Assembly: GCA_902530685.1 (NCBI GenBank)
Contig: CACAAZ010000014.1
Coordinates: 1-35,321, forward strand
DNA from: an uncultured Alphaproteobacteria bacterium
Lineage (GTDB): Bacteria; Pseudomonadota; Alphaproteobacteria; HIMB59; GCA-002718135
Reading direction: 5' to 3'
Length of the DNA: 35,321 nt
In this document: positions 1 to 10,061 of the stretch, in pieces
How the letters are laid out: the number at the start of each line of letters is the position of its first letter
How positions within the stretch are numbered: position 1 is the stretch's first letter
Made by a program: the position numbers and the translations under genes
Notes under the pieces: generated by a model
Told to the model about the DNA's origin: nothing
What the model saw: only the letters and a program-made list of their open reading frames with translations
Database searches by the model: none

Positions 1-1
1 G

Positions 2-373
2 TATGCAGTTGTAGAAAATCCACCATTAATTATTCCTCCTGATTTTAATCTTATGCCTCCTGATCAAATAAAATCAAAAAATATTGATAATACTGAAAAA
101 GAACTAGCTAAAGAAATCCTTTTTGGTTTAGATGAAAATGAAAGTCAATTAAACAATAATGATAATTTAATAAGTGAAATTATCAGAGAAACTGATGCCA
201 ATAACGTGAACTCTAATATTAGGGATTCAATAAACCAAGATTTTGCTGGAATAAAATCAAGTTCAAAAGATGAAACAGTTTTTGAGAATGAACAAGAATT
301 AAATGATGCAATAAAAAAAACAAATGAAATTAGTGGCACAAAAGAAAATTTAAAAGAGAATCAAAAGTTCTGA
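2..373 (+). CDS. C-terminal part of DUF3035 / BamF-like outer-membrane assembly lipoprotein (5' truncated by window edge)
   Basis: The frame of ORF 53..373 is open to base 2 and reads YAVVENPPLIIPPDFNLMPPDQ..., resembling the conserved DUF3035 segment (AVV..PPL..PPDF.L.PP) recalled from alphaproteobacterial proteins; stop TGA 371-373. Confidence 0.6.
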   Translation, partial: YAVVENPPLIIPPDFNLMPPDQIKSKNIDNTEKELAKEILFGLDENESQLNNNDNLISEIIRETDANNVNSNIRDSINQDFAGIKSSSKDETVFENEQELNDAIKKTNEISGTKENLKENQKF

Positions 374-498
374 ACATAAACTAAATCAAAATATTCATTG
401 ATTTCTATTGATTGGTTTAAATATAAATTATCTTGAATTAAATATTTAGTTAGTAAATCAAAAAAAATTAATGATACTAGTATAAATAATTTAATCAC

Positions 499-3273
499 TT
501 AACTTATTGCATCATTACAGCGATTGCAAATTTCATTTTTGACTAATTCTTGTTCGTATTTCCAGCATCTTTGACATTTTTGCCCACTAACCTTTGATGA
601 TTGTACCTTTACATTTACAATATCGTCTATTGAAAAACCATGGGTGTTTTCATCAAGTGTGTGCAGTTTAAATGATGAGGTAATTGCAATTTCATCAAAC
701 ATAACTTCATTAACTTTATCAAAACTTTCTTTAGAAATAAATATATCCAAATGAGCTTCTAAGCTTGAACGTATAATTTTTTCTTCTCTAATTTTCTCAA
801 TAGCACCCGTACAAACTTTTCTTATACTTTTAATCAAATTCCATTTTTCATTTAGTTTATTGTTTTGATATTCTTTACTACAATTTAAAAAATCTTGAAG
901 ATGTATACTTTCAGTATTTCCCATAGCTTTCCATGCTTCTTCAGAAGTGAAAGATAGAGAAGGCGCAAACCATCTTACTAAATGATTAAATATTATATTT
1001 AAAAGAGTTCTTGTAGAGCGTCTTTTAATCGAATTTTTACTATCACAGTAGATGGTGTCTTTTCTAATATCAAAATAAAAAGCAGAAAGATCATTTGAAC
1101 AAAAATTTAAAAGTGTAGTAAACATCAGATGAAAATTAAAAGTTTTTACACATTTTTGCACAGTTTGATCAACTTCCCACAATCTATGAAGAAGATATTT
1201 TTCTAATTCTGGAAACTCTTTTTCATCTATCGACTCGTCATTTTTAAAATTGTTTAAATTTCCAATTAAAAAACGAAACGTATTTCTAATTCTTCTATAA
1301 GACTCAGCTTGCGATTGGAGGATAGCATTATCAAGTTTAAGATCATCATAATAATCAGACGCGACTACCCACAATCTTAAAATATCTACTCCATATTTTT
1401 TTAATATATCATCTGGAGAAATAACATTACCTAAAGATTTAGACATTTTACGTCCTCTTCCATCAACAACAAATCCATGTGTTAGAACACTTTCATAAGG
1501 TGCTTTACCTCTGGTGCCAGAAGACTCTAAAAGTGATGAGTGAAACCATCCTCTGTGTTGATCACTTCCTTCTAAGTACATAGATGCAGGCCATTTTAAA
1601 TCTTCTCTTTGTTCTAGACAAAATGCATGTGTTGAACCACTATCAAACCATACTTCAACTACATCTTTTACCTGTTCATAATCATCAAGTGAATATTCAT
1701 CCCCTAAAAACCTTTGTGGATCTTCAGTAAACCATGTATTACTTCCTTCTTTTTCATATATTTCAGCTATTCTATTGATAATATTTCCATCTCTTAAAGG
1801 TTGACCTGTTTTTTTATTGACAAATAATGGTAAAGGTACACCCCAAACTCTTTGTCTAGAAACACACCAATCTGGTCTAGTCTCTATCATTGATTTAAGC
1901 CTTGTTTGACCTTGAGGAGGATAGAAAATAGTTTCATCAATAGATTTAAGAGCAATTTCTCTTAAATTATTTTTTTCCATCGAGATGAACCATTGTGGTG
2001 TATTTCTATAAATAAGAGGTGCTTTAGATCGCCATGAATGTGGGTAGCTATGACGAAGAGTCCCTTTAAATAATAATTTTGAAAATTCTTCTAATTTATT
2101 TGCAATTTTGTGATCTACTTTATAAATGTGTTCTCCTTCAAAACCAACTGCATGTTGATTATATTTTCCATCATCTTGAACTGTCTGGATAATATCGACA
2201 TTATTGTTTATGCCTAAGACATAATCGTCATCTCCGTGTCCTGGAGCTATATGTACAACTCCTGTACCCTGTTCTAAATTTACAAAGTCCCCATGAAACG
2301 GTTTGACAACAAAATCATATCCCAGTTTTTTAAAAGGATGTTCACATTCGCAAGTAGATAAATTGTCTCCTTTAAATTTCTTTTTTGTGCTAAATTTTTT
2401 AATTCCAATTTCTTTAGTTACACTCTCCAAAAGTTCTGATGCAAATATTAATTTATCATTTTTTTTGACTAAACTATCCTCTTCTAATTCTTCAACAACA
2501 ATAAGTGAATAATCTAATTCTTTACCGTAAGCCAGGGCTCTATTGCCTGGAATAGTCCATGGAGTTGTAGTCCAAATAACAATGCTTGAATCAATTAAAT
2601 CCTTGTCATTAGAATTTTTGATTAAAAACTTAACATATATAGTGTTTGAAGTATGATCTTCATATTCAACTTCAGCATCAGCTAGAGCTGTTTTTTCTAC
2701 AACTGACCACAAAACTGGTTTTGCACCTTTATACAAACTTTCATCAAGAAGAAATTTTCCAAGCTCTCGAACAATTTGTGCTTCTGCTTGATTTGACATT
2801 GTAAGGTAAGGATTTTCCCAATCTCCTTCAACACCAAGTCGTCTAAATTCTTTTTTTTGTATCTCTATCCATTTTTCTGCAAACTCTCTACACTCATTTC
2901 TAAATTGAACAATTGGGACATCATCCTTGTTCTTTCCTTTTTTTCTATATTCTTCCTCTATTTTCCATTCAATTGGTAAACCATGACAATCCCATCCAGG
3001 AACATAAATAGAATCTTTACCAGCCATTTGTTGTGTCCGCACAATTACATCTTTTAAAATTTTATTTAAAGCCGTTCCCATATGAATATGTCCATTTGCA
3101 TATGGAGGACCATCATGAAGTACAAATTTTTCTCTACCTTTTGATCTGTCTCTTAGCTTTTTAAAAATATTTTCTTTATCCCAGTCCTCAATTATTGCAG
3201 GTTCTTTTGAAGGAAGGTTAGCTCTCATTTCAAAAGATGTTTTGGGAAGAAAAATTGTATCTTTATATTCCAT
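499..3273 (-). CDS. ileS: Isoleucyl-tRNA synthetase
   Basis: 924 aa; HIGH-type signature DGPPYANGHIHMG, KMSKS motif, C-terminal Zn-type CQRCWKYE...CNRC. Confidence 0.98.
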   Translation of the reverse strand: MEYKDTIFLPKTSFEMRANLPSKEPAIIEDWDKENIFKKLRDRSKGREKFVLHDGPPYANGHIHMGTALNKILKDVIVRTQQMAGKDSIYVPGWDCHGLPIEWKIEEEYRKKGKNKDDVPIVQFRNECREFAEKWIEIQKKEFRRLGVEGDWENPYLTMSNQAEAQIVRELGKFLLDESLYKGAKPVLWSVVEKTALADAEVEYEDHTSNTIYVKFLIKNSNDKDLIDSSIVIWTTTPWTIPGNRALAYGKELDYSLIVVEELEEDSLVKKNDKLIFASELLESVTKEIGIKKFSTKKKFKGDNLSTCECEHPFKKLGYDFVVKPFHGDFVNLEQGTGVVHIAPGHGDDDYVLGINNNVDIIQTVQDDGKYNQHAVGFEGEHIYKVDHKIANKLEEFSKLLFKGTLRHSYPHSWRSKAPLIYRNTPQWFISMEKNNLREIALKSIDETIFYPPQGQTRLKSMIETRPDWCVSRQRVWGVPLPLFVNKKTGQPLRDGNIINRIAEIYEKEGSNTWFTEDPQRFLGDEYSLDDYEQVKDVVEVWFDSGSTHAFCLEQREDLKWPASMYLEGSDQHRGWFHSSLLESSGTRGKAPYESVLTHGFVVDGRGRKMSKSLGNVISPDDILKKYGVDILRLWVVASDYYDDLKLDNAILQSQAESYRRIRNTFRFLIGNLNNFKNDESIDEKEFPELEKYLLHRLWEVDQTVQKCVKTFNFHLMFTTLLNFCSNDLSAFYFDIRKDTIYCDSKNSIKRRSTRTLLNIIFNHLVRWFAPSLSFTSEEAWKAMGNTESIHLQDFLNCSKEYQNNKLNEKWNLIKSIRKVCTGAIEKIREEKIIRSSLEAHLDIFISKESFDKVNEVMFDEIAITSSFKLHTLDENTHGFSIDDIVNVKVQSSKVSGQKCQRCWKYEQELVKNEICNRCNDAIS

Positions 3274-4202
3274 TACAGTTGATGATATCTTTTAGCTTTA
3301 TTTATATCTTTGTTGATTTGCTTGGTTAATTCTTCAAAATTATTAAATTTTTGTTCAGACCTAATAAATGTAAGGAATTCAACAGTCAATTCTTTACCAT
3401 ATATTTCTTCACTAAAATTAAACATATGTGTCTCTAGAAGGAGTTTACTACCTTTTACTGTTGGTCTAAAACCAAAATTAGATACACCTTTATATTTTTT
3501 ACCTTCTAATAGTACAACTACACAATAAACACCTCTTTTTGGTAATATGTGTTGATCTGGTATAATATTTGCAGTTGGAAAATTGATTTGTCTTGCTCTT
3601 TTGTCACCTTCAATTATGGTTCCTTTCATATGCCAAGGCCTTCCTAAAGACTCTGCAACATCTTCCATATGACCATCTTTTATTTGTGATCTAATTATTG
3701 AGGATGAATATTTATCTGATTTATCAGCAAGCATGATAGGATCAATTAAATAAATATTAAAATTATTTTTTTCAACGTACTTTTCTAATGTTTTAAAATT
3801 ACCTTTTCTATCTTTTCCAAATTTAAAGTCAGTACCTATGACTAAATATTTAATGTTTAATTTATCTACAAGAATATTTTTTACAAAATCATCAGCTGAT
3901 AATATTGATAAATTATTATCAAAAGAAAAATCTATAAATATATCTAGGCCCGATTGTTCAAGAAAATTTATTTTATCATTTTGAGTATAAATATTAAAAG
4001 GTTCATTAATTTGATTAAAAAATACACGAGGATGGGGATTAAAACTCATAATAGAGGATGATAGATTATTACTTGATGCTATTTCTTTAATTTTATTAAT
4101 TATTTCTTGGTGTCCTTTATGCAAACCATCAAAATTACCAATTGCTAGACATAGATCTAATTTTGCAAAATCTGTCTTTGTGTCTAATGTATAAATTTTC
4201 AT
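3273..4202 (-). CDS. ribF: Bifunctional riboflavin kinase / FAD synthetase
   Basis: 309 aa; N-terminal GNFDGLHKGHQ nucleotidyltransferase motif, C-terminal GxKYKGVSNFGFRPT; TAATG overlap with ileS start. Confidence 0.95.
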   Translation of the reverse strand: MKIYTLDTKTDFAKLDLCLAIGNFDGLHKGHQEIINKIKEIASSNNLSSSIMSFNPHPRVFFNQINEPFNIYTQNDKINFLEQSGLDIFIDFSFDNNLSILSADDFVKNILVDKLNIKYLVIGTDFKFGKDRKGNFKTLEKYVEKNNFNIYLIDPIMLADKSDKYSSSIIRSQIKDGHMEDVAESLGRPWHMKGTIIEGDKRARQINFPTANIIPDQHILPKRGVYCVVVLLEGKKYKGVSNFGFRPTVKGSKLLLETHMFNFSEEIYGKELTVEFLTFIRSEQKFNNFEELTKQINKDINKAKRYHQL

Positions 4203-4244
4203 AATATTTATAAAACTAATTGTATAGAAACTTATGATTAGTAA

Positions 4245-5558
4245 CTACAAATATTTATTAAAGATATTTTCTAAATACTCTTGCCTTCCCGAACGAGGTT
4301 CTGGTTCAATATTGTCATCAATTACTTTTTTATTTATATCATCTAATCCAGTAGCTTTATTGTGAATAAACTGACCTAAATTTTTATTCCAGTCATCATA
4401 TCTATCTTCGATAAACTTAGGAATAACATTATCATTCATTAACTTTTCAACAGCAATAAGAGTTTTTGCACAAACATCCATTCCACCAATATGAGCATGA
4501 AATAAATCTTCAGGGTCAATAGATTGTCTTCTTATTTTTGCATCAAAATTCATTCCACCTTGACCTAAGCCACCATTTTTGAAAATAAAATAAAATGACA
4601 TAAGTAAATCTGCAGGATTATTTGGAAATTGATCTGTATCCCATCCTAGCAAAGTATCTCCCCTATTAATATCAATACTTCCTAATGAACCATTTGAAGT
4701 TGCGTATGCAATTTCATGTTCAAAATTATGACCAGATAAAGTTGCGTGATTAACCTCAATATTTAGTTTAATTTCGTTTTCTAAACCTGCTTTTCGTAAA
4801 AATGCTAAACAACTAGCAGAATCAAAATCATATTGATGTTTGGTTGGCTCGTGAGGTTTTGGCTCCAACAAAATTTGACCTTTAAAACCTATCTTATGTT
4901 TATAATTAACGACTAATTCTAAAAATCTTTGAAGATTAGCAGTTTCCTTTGCCATATCAGTGTTGAGTATAGTTTCATATCCTTCTCTTCCACCCCAAAG
5001 AACGTAATTTTGACCACCTAATCTCATTGTAGCATCCATGCAATCTTTTACTTGTGCAGCTTTGTAAGCAAAAACTTGAGGGTCTGGATTTGTGGAAGCA
5101 CCACTCATGTATCTTTTGTGAGAAAAAGCATTTGCAGTCCCCCAAAGTAATTTTATACCTGTGTCATTAATTTTTTGTTCCATTAAATCAATAATATGAA
5201 AAAAATTTTTTTGTGTTTCAGCATACTTTGAACCTTCAGGAGATATATCTCGATCGTGAAAGCAGAAAAAGGGAGTTTTGATTTTTATAAAAAAATCAAA
5301 TGCTGCGCTAAGTTTCATTTCAGCCATTTTAATTTCATCACCAACTTGCATCCAAGGTCTATCAAAAGTTTGACCACCAAAAGGATCAAGGCCAGGCCAA
5401 GTAAATGAATGCCAGTAACAAGTCGCAAATCTTAGATGCTCTTTCATTGTTTTGCCTAAAACAATTTTTTTTTCATCATAAAATTTAAAAGATAAAGGGT
5501 TAGTAGATTCTGATCCTTCAAATTTTATTTCTGGTATATTTGCAAAATATTTTGACAT
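4245..5558 (-). CDS. xylA: Xylose isomerase
   Basis: 437 aa; FCFHDRDISPEG, WGGREGYE, LLEPKPHEPTKHQYDFD, IDINRGDTLLGWDTDQFP typical of XylA. Confidence 0.97.
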   Translation of the reverse strand: MSKYFANIPEIKFEGSESTNPLSFKFYDEKKIVLGKTMKEHLRFATCYWHSFTWPGLDPFGGQTFDRPWMQVGDEIKMAEMKLSAAFDFFIKIKTPFFCFHDRDISPEGSKYAETQKNFFHIIDLMEQKINDTGIKLLWGTANAFSHKRYMSGASTNPDPQVFAYKAAQVKDCMDATMRLGGQNYVLWGGREGYETILNTDMAKETANLQRFLELVVNYKHKIGFKGQILLEPKPHEPTKHQYDFDSASCLAFLRKAGLENEIKLNIEVNHATLSGHNFEHEIAYATSNGSLGSIDINRGDTLLGWDTDQFPNNPADLLMSFYFIFKNGGLGQGGMNFDAKIRRQSIDPEDLFHAHIGGMDVCAKTLIAVEKLMNDNVIPKFIEDRYDDWNKNLGQFIHNKATGLDDINKKVIDDNIEPEPRSGRQEYLENIFNKYL

Positions 5559-5623
5559 TTTAATTTATTATTAAAAGATATTTTAATTGTAGTCTAATTT
5601 CAAATTAAATATTATAAATAATT

Positions 5624-6049
5624 ATGAAATATTTACACACAATGGTAAGAATAGAAAATATTGAAAAGTCTTTATATTTTTACTGTGATCTTCTTGGCCT
5701 TAAAGAGGTAAGAAGAAAAGAGAGTGAAAAAGGAAGATTTACTCTTATTTTTTTAGCTGCTGAAAATAGTGATGAAAAAACTGGTTTATTAGAGTTAACG
5801 TACAATTGGGACAGTGAAAAATATTCTGGAGGAAGAAATTTTGGTCACCTTGCCTACCATGTAAAAAATATTTATGACTTATGCGACAAATTAAAAAAAA
5901 ATGGTGTAACTATTAACAGACCTCCAAGAGATGGTCATATGGCTTTTGTGAAATCCCCAGACGGAATATCTATAGAATTACTTCAAGATGGTGAACCTTT
6001 ACCTGAACAAGAACCTTGGAAGTCTATGGGAAATTCTGGTACTTGGTAA
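5624..6049 (+). CDS. gloA: Lactoylglutathione lyase (glyoxalase I family)
   Basis: 141 aa VOC fold: MVRIENIEKSLYFYCDLLGLKEVRR..., GHLAYHVKNIY, SPDGISIELLQ. Confidence 0.85.
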   Translation: MKYLHTMVRIENIEKSLYFYCDLLGLKEVRRKESEKGRFTLIFLAAENSDEKTGLLELTYNWDSEKYSGGRNFGHLAYHVKNIYDLCDKLKKNGVTINRPPRDGHMAFVKSPDGISIELLQDGEPLPEQEPWKSMGNSGTW

Positions 6050-6057
6050 AATTTATC

Positions 6058-7203
6058 TTATTTTAATAATTTCATAATTTCATAATCTTGAAATGGAAGA
6101 GGTTTTTCACAATTCGTTCTTAAATCAACCTCTACTTTATAAATAGAAGATATCATTGCACACTCTATAATATCGAGAACATGCAAAGCAAGATTACCGT
6201 TGCATCTATGTTGTCTTTTATTTTCAATTGCATCAACCATTTCAGATAAACCAATCCCACGATAATTAGATTGTTTAGATGCTTCATTTATTCTTCCACT
6301 ATGATTTTCAATATTAGTTTTTCCTAGAGGTTTTTCTTCAACACTATGATTAACCCAGACTGATCCTAATTCTTTTGATACTGAGACAGGTCCTCCAAAC
6401 ATATTTGGATCTGGGACGATAATTGATCCGTGAGTTCCATATAACTCCATATGATTTCTTCCATGATTCTGAACATCAAAAGAAATAAATCCTTGTATTA
6501 TTGTTTCATTAACAAATTCTAAATTAAACATATAAGAGGTAGGTATCTCGACATCAAAAAGTTTACCTTTATTAGGCCCAGCTTTGTATTCACGCTTATC
6601 ACTAAATTTAACTCCTCTACCCCTAATGTTTTTAGCAGGTCCTAATAGATTTACTAATGTTGTGAAGAAGTAAGGACCCATATCAATAACTGGTCCACCA
6701 CCTTCTTGATACCAAGATTCAGGACTTGGATGAAATTCTTGAACACCAGGAAAGGCAAAAATAAAATTGCCTGTTAAAATTTTTCCAATTTCACCTTTGT
6801 CTATTATTTCTCTAGATAACTGACCTCCCCCACCTAAAAAAGTGTCTGGTGCATTTCCAATATATAGATTTTTTTCTTTTGCCAAATTTACGAGTTCTTT
6901 TGCTTGATCAAATTTTACACTCATAGGTTTTTCGGAATAAACATTTTTTCCTGATAAAAGACACTTTTTCGAAACCTCATAGTGTGCTTGTGGAATTGTT
7001 AAGTTTAATATTAAATCAATATTTTTACTGTTGAGCATTTCATCAATAGTTAAAGCCTCGACATTATGTTCAATTGATGCTTTTTTTGCAGCTTCAAGAT
7101 TTATATCAGAACATGCTATAAAATTAATATTATTAAAATAATCTTGAGCACGAAAATAAGTTTCTGCAATATTGCCACAACCCATTACACCTACATTCAT
7201 CAT
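6058..7203 (-). CDS. Gfo/Idh/MocA family oxidoreductase
   Basis: 381 aa; N-terminal NAD-binding GVMGCGNIAETY, YSEKPMSVK (EKP motif). Confidence 0.85.
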   Translation of the reverse strand: MMNVGVMGCGNIAETYFRAQDYFNNINFIACSDINLEAAKKASIEHNVEALTIDEMLNSKNIDLILNLTIPQAHYEVSKKCLLSGKNVYSEKPMSVKFDQAKELVNLAKEKNLYIGNAPDTFLGGGGQLSREIIDKGEIGKILTGNFIFAFPGVQEFHPSPESWYQEGGGPVIDMGPYFFTTLVNLLGPAKNIRGRGVKFSDKREYKAGPNKGKLFDVEIPTSYMFNLEFVNETIIQGFISFDVQNHGRNHMELYGTHGSIIVPDPNMFGGPVSVSKELGSVWVNHSVEEKPLGKTNIENHSGRINEASKQSNYRGIGLSEMVDAIENKRQHRCNGNLALHVLDIIECAMISSIYKVEVDLRTNCEKPLPFQDYEIMKLLK

Positions 7204-7224
7204 AATATTTATTGTAAATTAATT

Positions 7225-7878
7225 ATGAAAAGATTAAAGAAAAAATTAATGAAACGAATTTTTATATTCTTTTTTTATTTTATTTTATTTGGAGTATCTA
7301 ATATTGGAAGCTCAGCTGAAATAAATTTTAAGCCACTATTTGACAAATCAGACAAAGTATTTGCTCATAAAATATTAGAAATTATGCCTTCTTTAAATAA
7401 TGTCAGGATAGGAAACCCCAATGCTAAAAATATAATTATTGAATTTGTTGATTATAACTGTGGTTACTGCAAAGCTATTCATAAAGAAATTATAGATTTA
7501 GCTAACAATACAGAATTGGATTTAGTTGTTTATTTTTTTCAATTTCCAATTTTAAGTGATAGTTCAAGACTATATTCAAAAATACTGCTCTCAGTTGCTG
7601 AGCAAAACACAGGTGAAGCAATTTTATTACATGACAAATTAATGAATGTTAAAGGAAATTTAAATGAAAATAAATTAAATGATATTTTATCGTCGATAAA
7701 TATTAATCAAGAAAAGTTTGAAAAAGACATTGTAAGTCTAGAAATTGAGGAGAAAATAGAAGTTTCATATTATGTTGCTCGAAGAATAGGTGGAACTGGC
7801 ACACCTCTTTTAATAATTAATAATTTTGTTGAACAAGGTTTTCGAACTAAAGAAGAAATAATTAATATACTAGATTAA
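7225..7878 (+). CDS. Periplasmic DsbA-like thiol:disulfide oxidoreductase
   Basis: Track ORF begins at 7144, but the ATG at 7225 gives a signal peptide (MKRLKKKLMKRIFIFFFYFILFGVSNIGSSA); CxxC site DYNCGYCK and cis-Pro region GGTGTPLLIIN. Confidence 0.8.
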   Translation: MKRLKKKLMKRIFIFFFYFILFGVSNIGSSAEINFKPLFDKSDKVFAHKILEIMPSLNNVRIGNPNAKNIIIEFVDYNCGYCKAIHKEIIDLANNTELDLVVYFFQFPILSDSSRLYSKILLSVAEQNTGEAILLHDKLMNVKGNLNENKLNDILSSININQEKFEKDIVSLEIEEKIEVSYYVARRIGGTGTPLLIINNFVEQGFRTKEEIINILD

Positions 7879-7884
7879 ATTTAT

Positions 7885-8757
7885 CTATTTTGCTTTATAA
7901 CCAATACCAATTTCATTTTTTGATTTACTTGTATCCATGATTTTAGGATAGGGATAATTGAATCCAAGAAGTTGTTTGACTCTATGAGAACAATTTTCTT
8001 TAAAATTGTGATCTAGATATGAGACTAAATCTTCTACAGGTTTTATATACTTTGGCAGAAATTCAATTAATAAAACTGCTCTTTGATGATCGGAATTATT
8101 CGGCATTGCACCATGCCAACAATTGCCATTAAAAAATACTAAATCTCCAGGATTAGCAATCATTTGTTCCATTTTACTAAAATCATCATTCTTATTTGGG
8201 TACTTTAGTTTTTTTTGTGATCCAGGTATAAAAGCTGTTGCACCTGATTTATTTGAACACACGTCTAAAGGTATAGTGGCTTGGCAATTTTGAAGAAATG
8301 AACCATTGAGGCCATCTGGAAAGGTTTCATGTTCATAAAAATCCCAGTATGGATAATCTATGTGTAATTCTTGACCAGGAGCCCCTGGCAAAAGCCTACT
8401 TGCACAATAAGAACCGGTAATAAATTTTGTACCTAGTAATTTTGACATTAATTCAAAAATTAAATCATGAGTAATTAATTCACTGAAAATTTTATCTTTA
8501 CCAAATAAATTCCAAACTCTCTGCTGCAAATGAATTTTACCGGATGCTTCAGCTTCGGCATTAAAATGTGTTTCTTTGGTTTCTTGATTTTCTGCAAAAT
8601 TATTAATTACTTCTCTTGCTGAGGAGATTTGTTCTTCAGAATAAACATCTTTAATAACAATAACTCCAGAACCTTGAGTTATCTCATATTTAAAATCATT
8701 ATAATTTATAGTTTCAGTATTAAAAACCTTCATATTTAAATAATATTCATAAAACAA
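7885..8757 (-). CDS. Phytanoyl-CoA dioxygenase (PhyH) family Fe(II)/2OG oxygenase
   Basis: 290 aa; HIDYPYW (HxD), GDLVFFNGNCWHGAMPN distal His region, FIPGSQKK. Start may instead be the Met at 8733. Confidence 0.8.
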   Translation of the reverse strand: MFYEYYLNMKVFNTETINYNDFKYEITQGSGVIVIKDVYSEEQISSAREVINNFAENQETKETHFNAEAEASGKIHLQQRVWNLFGKDKIFSELITHDLIFELMSKLLGTKFITGSYCASRLLPGAPGQELHIDYPYWDFYEHETFPDGLNGSFLQNCQATIPLDVCSNKSGATAFIPGSQKKLKYPNKNDDFSKMEQMIANPGDLVFFNGNCWHGAMPNNSDHQRAVLLIEFLPKYIKPVEDLVSYLDHNFKENCSHRVKQLLGFNYPYPKIMDTSKSKNEIGIGYKAK

Positions 8758-8826
8758 AAAAAATCAAAAGAAATCAATGTTTTTTAAATTTACTTATGAT
8801 ATGTATATTTCTTATTGGAGGGATCT

Positions 8827-10056
8827 ATGAAAAAAACTATTTATTTTTTAATCGTTTTCTCACTTTTGTTAACTTCAAAAATAAGTTTTGCAAATTGTGA
8901 CTTAACTCAAATTGCGGATTTAGAAAGAAAGAAAGATGGAGCAGTTCGTCTTTTTGCTAGAACAGGTACATTTGAAAAAAATATATTAGATAAGTCATCA
9001 GATTGTGCATTGGATGACATAATTGTAGATTTAACCCAACAAGAAACAATAGATTATTTTGATTTTGTAAATAAAATGAAATTAGCTCCTGCTAGGTATA
9101 CTGCATACATCGCTGAAAATGATACTATAGGTATACTCCAATATGAAGGATTAGCTGCCCCCTTAGATTATTATCTACAATCAAATAATATTGAATTTCC
9201 TTCAGATCAAATGCTCAAACTTGGTGGAAGAAACACTATTGCAGTTGCGTATTCACAGAATACAAAACAGCTTTATGCAAATGATGAAATTATAAAAAGC
9301 AATAATCTTACAATTCCAACTACCTATGAAGATTTGCTCGGTATATTAGAACAACTAAAATCATCAGGTGTCGAATTCCCAGTCTCAGGAATGTTTAATA
9401 ATAAAAGAGATTTAGCAATAATGTTTGTAAATATTTATTTAAGCTTAGGTGGAGAATTATTTAAAGATTCTGAAAGTCCAAAAATAGCTATAAGAAATAA
9501 AATTGGTATTAAGGCATTGGAAATGATGAAGGCAATTGCCGAGTATTCAAATCCTGAGCACTTTGATGCTGATACACAAGCGGTCGAACAAAACTGGAAA
9601 GATGGTAATGCTGCCTTTGGTTTTTTTTGGGCTTCTCAATATGCTAGATTAGAAAGTGATAGCACTTCTATCCATGGCGCATTAAGTTTAGAAGGAAGCA
9701 ATTATCCAGCATCTACTATTTGGTTTAAAGGTTTCACGGTAGCTAGATATGTTGTTGAATCTGAAGCAGTAGCAGCTATGAATGCAATGAAATATAGTTT
9801 TGATGATCAACTATCAAATTCTAATCTTGAATTATGGATCAAAGATGGATTTACAGATTCTAAGTCTTCAGCATTAAAGGCGAATATTGATAATGGTGTA
9901 CCAGATTATCCAATAAGTCCATATGTTAGCCTGTTAACGGAGAGTGTTGGAGGTGCAATTAAGGAATACTTAACTGATGGAGGAAAAGCTAAATCAGTTT
10001 TAAAACAAATGGAGAAAGATTACACTAACTTAGCTAAAGAATTAGAATACAGATGA
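8827..10056 (+). CDS. Family 1 extracellular solute-binding protein (sugar ABC transporter type), orphan
   Basis: Signal peptide MKKTIYFLIVFSLLLTSKISFA after SD GGAGGG (8817-8822); SBP-like domains (GKAKSVLKQMEKDY near C-terminus). Track start 8815 is a TTG upstream of the SD, so ATG 8827 preferred. Confidence 0.75.
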   Translation: MKKTIYFLIVFSLLLTSKISFANCDLTQIADLERKKDGAVRLFARTGTFEKNILDKSSDCALDDIIVDLTQQETIDYFDFVNKMKLAPARYTAYIAENDTIGILQYEGLAAPLDYYLQSNNIEFPSDQMLKLGGRNTIAVAYSQNTKQLYANDEIIKSNNLTIPTTYEDLLGILEQLKSSGVEFPVSGMFNNKRDLAIMFVNIYLSLGGELFKDSESPKIAIRNKIGIKALEMMKAIAEYSNPEHFDADTQAVEQNWKDGNAAFGFFWASQYARLESDSTSIHGALSLEGSNYPASTIWFKGFTVARYVVESEAVAAMNAMKYSFDDQLSNSNLELWIKDGFTDSKSSALKANIDNGVPDYPISPYVSLLTESVGGAIKEYLTDGGKAKSVLKQMEKDYTNLAKELEYR

Positions 10057-10061
10057 ATTAT

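Noticed and set aside
145-339. Minus-strand ORF antisense to the DUF3035-like gene
   Set aside because: No recognisable family; low-complexity translation; overlaps the better supported plus-strand frame.
2303-2512. Plus-strand ORF inside ileS (and similarly 3310-3528, 13542-13853, 15885-16133, 17241-17435, 17604-17822, 21616-21822, 23714-23929, 24552-24866, 28185-28550, 29359-29832)
   Set aside because: All antisense to strong coding genes with clear family motifs; compositionally odd translations and no independent support.
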